Below the pieces are notes generated by a model that was given only the letters and a program-made list of their open reading frames with translations, was not told where the DNA came from and did no database searches. This document shows positions 1 to 4,994 of a stretch of DNA of 6,949 nt, piece by piece. Within the stretch, counting starts at the first letter, position 1; each line of letters begins with the position of its first letter. Source of the DNA: DASUMP01 sp036277635 (GTDB lineage: Bacteria; Actinomycetota; Acidimicrobiia; IMCC26256; PALSA-610); the NCBI GenBank assembly GCA_036277635.1, contig DASUMP010000098.1, positions 1-6,949 of the forward strand, in the 5' to 3' direction. A program made the position numbers and the translations under genes.

Positions 1-275
1 GCCCGATCGGCACCGACATCGCGATGTTCCACGACACTGATCGCCTCTACGCTGCCCGACGCGCGCAGGTCGTCGACGACAGCGGCGTCGATCCGCCCGG
101 CCGCGACGGCTTCGTCGACCGACTTGAAGCGCGGAGACCCAACGACCGCCGCACTCGCCTCGGGCGCGGGACTCGCGGCCAAGGCCACGAGCGCGACGAC
201 CGCTGCCATCACCGCGTGCCCGACCGCCTGCCGGACCTTCCGTGCTCGCCCCTTCGTGTAACTCGTGTGTTGCAT
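1..275 (-). CDS. Secreted protein of unknown function, N-terminal fragment
   Basis: The first 91 codons of a gene that continues beyond the left edge of the window. The ATG at 275 is preceded by a strong ribosome binding site (GAGGAGAG, 5 nt away), so the start is well supported. The protein opens with a long basic n-region (residues 1-19, rich in Arg/Lys/His), then a hydrophobic stretch (about 20-36) and an Ala-Ser-Ala site near residues 40-43. This is a typical Sec signal peptide, so the product is exported. The visible mature part (44-91) is acidic and Ala/Val-rich. Its segment around residues 62-84 (Asp-Ala-Ala-Val-Val-Asp-Asp-Leu ... Val-Glu-Ala-Ile-Ser-Val-Val-Glu) vaguely recalls the start of subtilase propeptides, but too little is present to assign a family. 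It lies 127 bp downstream of the Crp-type regulator on the same strand and could share its transcript or be its target. Confidence 0.8.
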   Translation of the reverse strand, partial: MQHTSYTKGRARKVRQAVGHAVMAAVVALVALAASPAPEASAAVVGSPRFKSVDEAVAAGRIDAAVVDDLRASGSVEAISVVEHRDVGADR

Positions 276-296
276 CGCAACTCTCCTCTGCAGGTG

Positions 297-313
297 GCTC
301 CACGGGATGGAGC
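297..313 (-). promoter_or_regulatory. Perfect 6-bp inverted repeat in the leader of the secreted-protein gene
   Basis: GCTCCA and TGGAGC flank a 5-nt spacer. On the minus strand the element ends 8 nt before the Shine-Dalgarno sequence of the gene starting at 275, so in RNA it would be a small hairpin next to the ribosome site. In DNA it could be an operator. A second, weaker inverted repeat (CTCT-CCC-AGAG, 316-326) lies just upstream of it in transcription order. No convincing -35/-10 pair was found in the 127-bp gap. Confidence 0.4.
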
Positions 314-402
314 GTCTCTCCCAGAGGATGAGTGAGATGCGGCGCCGCGACTGTCGTGCGGCCGACACTCGCGCGGTGCGCCAGGCGACGCGCCCGTTGG
401 CA

Positions 403-1065
403 CTACGTCGACGCGCGCCGTTCGATCATCGCGAGATCCAGAAACTCGATTCGTCCACGTTCCATGCGGATCAACCCGGCGTCCTCGCCGGAACGAAGGA
501 TCTGGTTGGCCGTGGGGCGGGTGCACCCTGCGAGCTGCGCGACGACCTCCTGGGTGATCGGTACGACGGTCGCCGGAGCCTCGGCCGTGCCGAACACATC
601 GGCGAGCTCGAGCAGACGCCTCCAGACGCGCTGTTCCGCCGGCACGTACATCGCGTCGACGAGCTGCACCGTGAGGCTTCGCGCCATCGTCACCAACACC
701 TCGCGGATCACGAGATCGACTTCCGGGTGCCGGGTGCGCAGGTCTTCGAACAGTGTCCGATCGAGCGAGAGCGTCTCGACCGGGTCGAGCGCGACGGCGG
801 TGCCGCTCCGCGGCGCCGGTGAGATCACGGCCAGCTCGCCGAAGCACTGACCCGGACGCAGGATCCTGACGGTCGCCACGTCGCCGAGCGGAGTGTGGAC
901 TCGCACCGCGACATGGCCCAGCACGACCAGATGCAACGCGTCGCCGGGGTCGCCCTCGTGGAAGACCACTTCGTGGCGCGCGAACCGTCGCCGGCGAGCC
1001 CGAGAGATGAGCTCACGACGCGCCGCGTCGTCGAGCACCTCGAGCAGCGGGAACTGCATCGTCAT
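403..1065 (-). CDS. Crp/Fnr-family transcriptional regulator
   Basis: A 220-aa DNA-binding regulator of normal length for the Crp/Fnr family. Residues about 5-115 form the cyclic-nucleotide-binding-type beta barrel. The phosphate-binding cassette is visible at 75-92 (Phe-Gly-Glu-Leu-Ala ... Pro-Arg-Ser-Gly-Thr), with Glu77, Arg86 and Ser87 in the positions that bind the ribose and phosphate in cAMP-binding members, so a cyclic nucleotide ligand is plausible. A long dimerisation helix follows (about 117-140). The winged helix-turn-helix is at about 168-208 (Ile-Thr-Gln-Glu-Val-Val-Ala-Gln-Leu-Ala-Gly-Cys-Thr-Arg-Pro-Thr-Ala-Asn). There is no N-terminal Fnr-type cysteine cluster, so an oxygen-sensing iron-sulfur role is unlikely. 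The ATG at 1065 follows a G-rich site (GAGGTGGGGA) at good distance; an in-frame ATG at 1059 is an alternative. The gene is divergent from the secreted 201-aa protein and upstream of a second secreted protein. Targets and ligand are not known. Confidence 0.93.
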   Translation of the reverse strand: MTMQFPLLEVLDDAARRELISRARRRRFARHEVVFHEGDPGDALHLVVLGHVAVRVHTPLGDVATVRILRPGQCFGELAVISPAPRSGTAVALDPVETLSLDRTLFEDLRTRHPEVDLVIREVLVTMARSLTVQLVDAMYVPAEQRVWRRLLELADVFGTAEAPATVVPITQEVVAQLAGCTRPTANQILRSGEDAGLIRMERGRIEFLDLAMIERRAST

Positions 1066-1129
1066 CGCTTCCCCACCTCGAACCGTCCACCAGCGAGCTC
1101 GTACGTCGGTGGCTCGACAGCGGAGCCGG

Positions 1130-1156
1130 ACTCTAACCGTCGGGATTCGTGCACGA
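1130..1156 (-). promoter_or_regulatory. Palindrome and weak -10 in the divergent crp-side intergenic region
   Basis: The 244-bp space 1066-1309 separates the regulator from the divergent secreted gene and must hold both promoters. A perfect 10-bp palindrome, TCGTGCACGA, lies at 1147-1156. On the minus strand a TAGAGT hexamer (1135-1130), matching the loose actinobacterial -10 pattern TAnnnT, lies 11 nt downstream of it, so the palindrome would fall in the -35/-10 spacer of a regulator promoter. No TTGACA-like -35 is present at the right distance, and no TGTGA-N6-TCACA Crp site was found. A further 6-bp inverted repeat (TCGCGC/GCGCGA, 1169-1186) is nearby but unremarkable at this GC content. 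Confidence 0.25.
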
Positions 1157-1309
1157 CGGCCCCCACGGTCGCGCTCGCCGGCGCGATCACTCCGGTCTGT
1201 CGGCTCGCGAACAGCTCAGCGATCGGGTGGCGGACAGTCGGCGTTGGAGCCCAGGACGATCCTGACAGCAGGCCGGCTCGCCGATCCGGCACGACGGGAG
1301 GAGGCAACG

Positions 1310-1915
1310 ATGTCCTCGATCAAGCACTCGACTACGCGCGTACTCCGCCGCTCGGCGGTCTCCGCGCTCGCGATCGCCCTGACCTTCTCCGCTCTCGTCG
1401 CGGTCGCGCCCGCGGCCCCGGCGGTGACCGACCTTTCCACGTGGGGTTCGCCTGGCTACACGTCGCTCCCGGTCACCTATGGCTCGTGGAGCTGGACCTC
1501 CGACGGAACCGTCTGGGTCCCGGGCCGCACGGTCGTCGAATCCGCGAGGTTCGCGCACCGCGAGCAAGCCGTGTGTACACGTCCTGCCCTCTACCAGGTC
1601 GTCGGGGGAACCATGGTGGAGAACAAGTCATGGCGGCTCGCCAACTACGGATGGGCGTTGCGGGACTGTCGGATCATCTCGGCGTCGGCAACCACCGCGA
1701 CAACCTCAGGAGGCGCCTTCGTCGGCCTCGGATACTCAGGCCAGTACAGCGTCACCGTGAACGTCGCGTGGTACGTGCGTAACAGCACGGGATCCTGGGT
1801 GACCGTCGGGACGCGGCTGTACGACTACAACCACCCGGACGACTACCGCTGCGCCACGAGCGGATGTTCGGTCCAGAACATCGACGGTCTCGGTGCGATG
1901 GTGCGCCTGGGCTGA
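1310..1915 (+). CDS. Secreted cysteine-containing protein of unknown family
   Basis: A 201-aa protein whose family I do not recognise. The start is the ATG at 1310, preceded by a strong GGGAGGAGG site about 7 nt upstream; the frame stays open further upstream, but only this start gives a signal peptide. Residues 1-14 are basic, 15-34 hydrophobic, and Ala-Pro-Ala near 36-38 suggests signal peptidase cleavage, leaving about 163 mature residues. The mature part is rich in Trp, Tyr, Ser, Thr and Gly with alternating hydrophobic residues (for example 144-168), which suggests an all-beta fold. Four cysteines (89, 120, 181, 186) would allow two disulfide bonds outside the cell. There is no catalytic motif, membrane anchor or sortase signal, so it is probably released or loosely bound to the envelope. 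It stands alone, divergent from the Crp-type regulator, which is a natural candidate to control it, and ends 20 bp before a strong hairpin. Confidence 0.85.
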   Translation: MSSIKHSTTRVLRRSAVSALAIALTFSALVAVAPAAPAVTDLSTWGSPGYTSLPVTYGSWSWTSDGTVWVPGRTVVESARFAHREQAVCTRPALYQVVGGTMVENKSWRLANYGWALRDCRIISASATTATTSGGAFVGLGYSGQYSVTVNVAWYVRNSTGSWVTVGTRLYDYNHPDDYRCATSGCSVQNIDGLGAMVRLG

Positions 1916-1935
1916 GCGGCAATCAGTGTCCCGCG

Positions 1936-1964
1936 CGATGTCGGCGCAACCAGCGCCGACATCG
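1936..1964. terminator. Bidirectional hairpin terminator between convergent genes
   Basis: A perfect 12-bp stem, CGATGTCGGCGC paired with GCGCCGACATCG, closes on the 5-nt loop AACCA. It lies 20 bp after the stop of the secreted-protein gene and 57 bp after the stop of the surface-protein gene on the other strand, just where a shared terminator is expected. No T-run follows on either side, as is common for actinobacterial terminators. It is the strongest hairpin I found in the window. Confidence 0.8.
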
Positions 1965-1998
1965 GCGTGCGGACGATCGCATCCTCGCGACGGTCATG

Positions 1999-2013
1999 CC
2001 TCGCCGTTCGAGG
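1999..2013 (-). terminator. Weak hairpin just after the surface-protein gene
   Basis: CCTCG and CGAGG form a 5-bp stem around a 5-nt loop, starting 8 nt beyond the stop of the minus-strand surface-protein gene and before the large hairpin at 1936-1964. It may add to termination in that direction, but a 5-bp stem is easily found by chance in DNA this GC-rich. Confidence 0.3.
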
Positions 2014-2021
2014 AACGAAAC

Positions 2022-3773
2022 TCAACGGCGACGGATCGACCGGCGCGTGGCCGTCGGTTCGGAGCGTCGGAACAACATCGCGCCCAAGAGTCCGGAAGCG
2101 ACGACGGACAGGAGGAGCACGGTCGACGGGTCGACCTGCGTCCGCCGACTCGTCAGCTCGGTGCGGATCGATGCTTCGCGCTGCGCGGCCGGCCCATCGG
2201 TATCCGACGACGCCGGAAGCAGGGCCACCGCGGTCGTCGACGACGAGGGCTTGCCGCCGCCACGACCCGGATTCGGCGGCGGCACCGGGCGGGGACCGCC
2301 CTGACCCGGCGGCACACCCTGGCCGGGGATCAGCATCGTGGTCGACGTCGTCGACGACGACGTGGAACTCGTCGAGGTCGAGGTCGAAGTCGTCGACGAC
2401 GTGGTGCTCGTCGACGTGCTGGACGTCGACGTCGATGTCGACGTGGACGTAGAGGTGGACGTGCTCGTCGATGTGGATGTCGAGGTGCTCGTCGTCGACG
2501 TCGTCGACGTGCTGGTCGAGGTGGTCGTCGGCGGCGCCGACGTGACGGTGGTCGACGTACTCGTCGAAGGCATCGACGTGGTCGTGGTGCTCGTCGAAGT
2601 CGAAGTCGACGTGGACGTGGACGTGGACGTCGATGTCGATGTCGACGTACTCGTCGATGTCGTCGAGCTCGACGAGGTGGTCGTGGGCTCGCTGGTCGAC
2701 GTCGTCGAATCCGGATCTTCGACGAGCAGTGGCTCCGACAAACCCGAGAACGGGCCGCTGCCGACCACGTTCAACGCCCGGACCGCGCACGTGTAGGTGC
2801 CGGGTTCGACATCGGTCTCGAAGCTCGTGCCGTACGAGAACACGTAAAACACCGGGACGTCCTCGTACACGTCGCTCGGAGATCCGTCGGCGAACCAGCA
2901 GCCGCCGTCGTAGGCCTGCAGGAACGATCCGCCGTCGTCGATCGGCGCGTCCCACGAGATCCGCAGCGTGCTGCCGGAGACCGCCAGCCGAGGCGTACCC
3001 GGCGCCGACGGCCGTTCCACGACGCGGAAGTACGCCGCGCCGTAGATCGTGATCGCACAGCCTCCGTAGCCCGAGTATCCCCCGTAGCCCTCGTAGCCCT
3101 CGTAGCCCTCGTACCCGTCGTAGCCGCCGGATCCCGAGTACCCGTTGTAGCCGGGCGTCGTGTCGTCGGGGGTCGGCGTGGGAGTCGGGCAGCATCCTTC
3201 GAGTGGTGGTCCGGTCGTCGGCAGGGTTCCGCCCGTCGTGAACGACGTGCCCGTGTAGCCGTCGTATCCCGAGTACCCGCCGTAGCCTCCGTACCCCGAG
3301 TAGCCGTCGCACGCGTCGTCGAGGCCCGAGTACCCGACACCGACGTCGTATCCCGTGTAGCCGTCGTAACCACCACCGAAGTACCCGATTCCCCCGTATC
3401 CGCTCGTCGTGTGCATCGCGCACGAGCCCATGACGCGCAGCAACCCACGAGGCAGGTTCTCCGGGAGCTGCACGAAGATGAACGACGCGCCGCGTGACAT
3501 CGGATCGACTGCGGACGCCACCACGCGCGGCGGTTCGTCGAGTGTCGTGACCGCCACGGCCGCGAGCCCTGTGCACGGGAACGACGCCGTGAACGAACCG
3601 CCCGACTCGCCGACGCCGGGGTACAGCGTCAGTCCGTTGCGCGTCGGAGTGAAGAACCACGGCGGCTGCAGCGCAGCGCCGGCGAAGGTCGACACCAACA
3701 GCCCGAGGACCATCGGCAGGACAGCGAGTGCCAGCCGTCCGCGGCGCTTGAGCGACCGATCCGTCACGCTCAC
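2022..3773 (-). CDS. Modular surface protein: Gly-Tyr-X repeats, FN3 domain, Ser/Thr stretch, C-terminal anchor
   Basis: A 583-aa envelope protein. The GTG at 3773 is the first start in the frame; a GGGGG run lies 10 nt upstream, and GTG 3767 is an alternative. Order: signal peptide (1-36, basic then hydrophobic 13-33); small beta-type domain (about 38-120, Cys67 and Cys118); Gly-Tyr-rich block 1 (125-175); Thr/Pro linker with Cys194-Cys195; Gly-Tyr block 2 (208-238); fibronectin type III domain (about 254-350, with Trp-Asp-Ala-Pro and the Cys-Ala-Val-Arg-Ala-Leu-Asn-Val-Val-Gly-Ser-Gly strand); Ser/Thr stretch (356-479); Pro/Gly linker; membrane helix (about 551-568) and a basic tail of six Arg. 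No LPxTG motif precedes the helix, so anchoring is probably by the membrane helix rather than by sortase. The build suggests a stalk that projects domains from the cell for adhesion or matrix formation. It lies 66 bp downstream of an LCP enzyme gene and has its own likely promoter. Confidence 0.9.
   Translation of the reverse strand: MSVTDRSLKRRGRLALAVLPMVLGLLVSTFAGAALQPPWFFTPTRNGLTLYPGVGESGGSFTASFPCTGLAAVAVTTLDEPPRVVASAVDPMSRGASFIFVQLPENLPRGLLRVMGSCAMHTTSGYGGIGYFGGGYDGYTGYDVGVGYSGLDDACDGYSGYGGYGGYSGYDGYTGTSFTTGGTLPTTGPPLEGCCPTPTPTPDDTTPGYNGYSGSGGYDGYEGYEGYEGYGGYSGYGGCAITIYGAAYFRVVERPSAPGTPRLAVSGSTLRISWDAPIDDGGSFLQAYDGGCWFADGSPSDVYEDVPVFYVFSYGTSFETDVEPGTYTCAVRALNVVGSGPFSGLSEPLLVEDPDSTTSTSEPTTTSSSSTTSTSTSTSTSTSTSTSTSTSTSTSTTTTSMPSTSTSTTVTSAPPTTTSTSTSTTSTTSTSTSTSTSTSTSTSTSTSTSTSSTSTSTTSSTTSTSTSTSSTSSSTTSTTMLIPGQGVPPGQGGPRPVPPPNPGRGGGKPSSSTTAVALLPASSDTDGPAAQREASIRTELTSRRTQVDPSTVLLLSVVASGLLGAMLFRRSEPTATRRSIRRR
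2337..2708 (-). repeat. Low-complexity Ser/Thr-coding tract (124 codons)
   Basis: Encodes residues 356-479 of the surface protein, almost wholly alternating Thr and Ser with a few Pro, Ala, Val, Met and Glu breaks. In DNA it is an imperfect hexamer repeat related to GTCGAC on the plus strand. Ser and Thr codons are mixed (TCG, TCC, AGC, ACG, ACC, ACA), so the protein pattern is more regular than the DNA. This fits selection on the residues, while short perfect runs (for example around 2605-2650) could still slip. Such stretches commonly act as extended, O-glycosylated wall-spanning linkers. Confidence 0.9.
3060..3401 (-). repeat. Gly-Tyr-X tripeptide repeat region (two blocks)
   Basis: Block 1 (residues 125-175, 3249-3401) has 12 Tyr in 51 residues, with exact period 3 from Tyr158 to Tyr173. 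Block 2 (208-238, 3060-3152) has Tyr at 209, 212, 218, 221, 224, 227, 230, 233 and 236, period 3 with one Ser replacing Tyr at 215. X is Asp, Glu, Ser, Thr, Asn or Gly. At the DNA level there are three perfect copies of a 9-mer, GTAGCCCTC on the plus strand (3084-3110), coding Tyr-Glu-Gly. The blocks are separated by a Thr/Pro linker with a Cys-Cys pair. Confidence 0.92.
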
Positions 3774-3814
3774 CGAACTCGCACCCCCACTGCGTTCCCC
3801 ACGTGTGCGACGAG

Positions 3815-3843
3815 AAGTTAACGGTCCCGGTGTGCGCGGTCAA
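3815..3843 (-). promoter_or_regulatory. Likely -35/-10 promoter of the surface-protein gene
   Basis: On the minus strand TTGACC (3843-3838, five of six matches to TTGACA) is followed after exactly 17 nt by TAACTT (3820-3815, fits TAnnnT). The -35 overlaps the stop codon of the LCP gene. Transcription would begin near 3808 and leave a leader of about 35 nt before the GTG at 3773. The 7-mer GTGTGCG (plus strand) occurs at 3830-3836, inside the spacer, and again at 3803-3809, near the predicted start of transcription, so a regulator could bind both sides of the -10. Confidence 0.55.
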
Positions 3844-4844
3844 TCGGGTCCGGCGAGCAGCGCGCCCTCTCCACACGGCCCGCCCCGGCCGACCCGGTCG
3901 AGCGCCGCAGCAGCTCCCGGGCGCAGCTCCGCGAACGGGATCGGCGCGTCGGTCAACGTCGTCGGCAGCGCGACGAGCGCACCCTCGTCGATCCGCCGCA
4001 GCACGCCGGCGAGCCTCCACAGATCTCGGATGCCGGTGTCGGCGTCGGCCGAGACCGCGCCCGCGACCGACCACGCGAGCCGATGGTTGCGCACGACGTT
4101 CCAGTCCGGGCGCATCTCTCGGCCCAGCGCGCGCAGCACGAACATCGAGTGCTCCGATCGCGCGTTGTCGATCGGCTTCCAACCGTCGATCGTGCGCTCC
4201 TGGAGGTGACGGGCGCGCACGTACTGGAGCGCGGTGTACCCGTCGAGATGCGTACGGCCGACATCGAGGTCGAAGTCGAGCAACGTGTCGCGCAGCGCCG
4301 TCTCGCGCACGACGTCGACGCCACCGACCGCGTCGACGACCTCCATGAAGCCCACCATGTCGATGACGACGAGGTGGTCGATGCCGAGGCCGAGCGATCC
4401 ACACAACGATTCCACGAGCGCCTGCGGACCCGCGAGCCAGCGCAGCGCGAGCCGATGGAACGCGAGCTCCGGTCCGAGCACCAGCAGGTCGCGCGGCAGC
4501 GACACCACGGTGATGGTTCCGTCGTCGTGCGCTCGAACCACGAGCATGATGTCGGCGCGCTCTCCCGGGGTGAGCCCGAACGCCGGCTGTTGCTCCGGCC
4601 GGATCCCGGCGCGCGAGTCCGAGCCGACGAGGAGATACGTCGTCCCACCCTTCGGTGACCCGGGAAGCTCCACCGCGAACGTCTCGATACGGCGCGCAAG
4701 CAACAACGCGTACGCACCACTGGCCCCGACGCCGACCACGACGAACGAGACGACGATGAGCACCGCGACTCGTCGCCGCACCCCCCACCGACGCCGAGCG
4801 CGTGGAGCCTCGACGGTGATGTCCTCGTCGTTCGTCGCACTCAC
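3840..4844 (-). CDS. LytR-CpsA-Psr (LCP) family glycan transferase
   Basis: A 334-aa membrane enzyme of the LCP family, which moves undecaprenyl-phosphate-linked glycans onto peptidoglycan or, in some actinobacteria, onto surface proteins, on the outer side of the membrane. A short basic cytoplasmic part (1-24) precedes one membrane helix (25-49). The external LCP domain shows the family motifs: Leu-Leu-Val-Gly-Ser-Asp-Ser-Arg (71-78), Arg-Ala-Asp-Ile-Met-Leu-Val (96-102), Ser-Leu-Pro-Arg-Asp (115-119), Val-Gly-Gly-Val-Asp-Val (173-178) and Leu-Asp-Gly-Tyr-Thr-Ala-Leu-Gln-Tyr-Val-Arg-Ala-Arg-His (200-213). The usual following Asp-x-Gly-Arg-x-x-Arg-Gln motif appears here as Asp-Asn-Ala-Arg-Ser-Glu-His-Ser (226-233), so one conserved Arg is changed to His. 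No C-terminal LytR_C domain is present. The GTG at 4844 follows a weak GGGGTGG site 6 nt away. It is upstream of the surface-protein gene and divergent from the zinc-ribbon gene. Confidence 0.93.
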   Translation of the reverse strand: MSATNDEDITVEAPRARRRWGVRRRVAVLIVVSFVVVGVGASGAYALLLARRIETFAVELPGSPKGGTTYLLVGSDSRAGIRPEQQPAFGLTPGERADIMLVVRAHDDGTITVVSLPRDLLVLGPELAFHRLALRWLAGPQALVESLCGSLGLGIDHLVVIDMVGFMEVVDAVGGVDVVRETALRDTLLDFDLDVGRTHLDGYTALQYVRARHLQERTIDGWKPIDNARSEHSMFVLRALGREMRPDWNVVRNHRLAWSVAGAVSADADTGIRDLWRLAGVLRRIDEGALVALPTTLTDAPIPFAELRPGAAAALDRVGRGGPCGEGALLAGPD

Positions 4845-4884
4845 CCGCGCCCACCCCGGGTCATCGCGCGTGCGTCACTGGCCA

Positions 4885-4921
4885 ACACCGCCCCGCGCTC
4901 CCCACACCGACCTCCACACCG
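4885..4921. promoter_or_regulatory. Direct repeats in the LCP/zinc-ribbon divergent region
   Basis: CCACACCG occurs at 4902-4909 and again at 4914-4921, 12 nt apart (about one helical turn), and the core ACACCG appears a third time at 4885-4890. The repeats lie between the divergent starts at 4844 and 4944/4995, where a shared operator would be expected. No clear -35/-10 pair was found on either strand in this space. Confidence 0.3.
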
Positions 4922-4994
4922 GCCCGGTGATCCCTCAGGCTACGTGCAGTCGGCATCGATCACCGCCCGCCCGATCTCCGCAAGACTGTGCATC

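Noticed and set aside
209..847. A 212-codon minus-strand frame overlapping the regulator
   Set aside because: Arg/His/Gly-rich shadow in another frame of the Crp-type gene.
1062..1307. An 81-codon minus-strand frame whose stop overlaps the regulator ATG (ATGA), which would suggest translational coupling
   Set aside because: Its only upstream start is a TTG without a ribosome site, its third-position G/C is clearly lower than in the real genes, and the protein shows no feature. It also fills the space needed for divergent promoters.
893..1309. Upstream extension of the 201-aa secreted protein frame
   Set aside because: It runs into the regulator gene on the other strand, is Arg/Ser-rich without structure, and would bury the signal peptide; the ATG at 1310 has a strong ribosome site.
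2022..2130. Sortase signal at the C-terminus of the surface protein
   Set aside because: The membrane helix and basic tail fit, but no LPxTG-like motif lies before the helix; the nearest Leu-Pro-Ala-Ser-Ser is about 35 residues upstream and not a match.
2338..2796. A plus-strand frame coding a Val-Asp repeat protein, opposite the Ser/Thr tract
   Set aside because: The Val-Asp pattern is the direct antisense reading of Thr/Ser codons. It has no ribosome site and no non-repeat domain, while the opposite strand carries a complete modular protein.
1893..3497. A 534-codon plus-strand open frame opposite the surface gene
   Set aside because: Arg-dominated sequence with no signal or domain; it is the antisense shadow of the surface-protein gene.
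1843..4854. A 1003-codon open frame on the minus strand spanning the LCP and surface genes
   Set aside because: It overlaps two well-supported genes in another frame, is extremely Arg/Gly/His-rich with no domain, and turns into Asp-Val/His-Val runs over the Ser/Thr tract. It is open only because stop codons are rare at this GC content.
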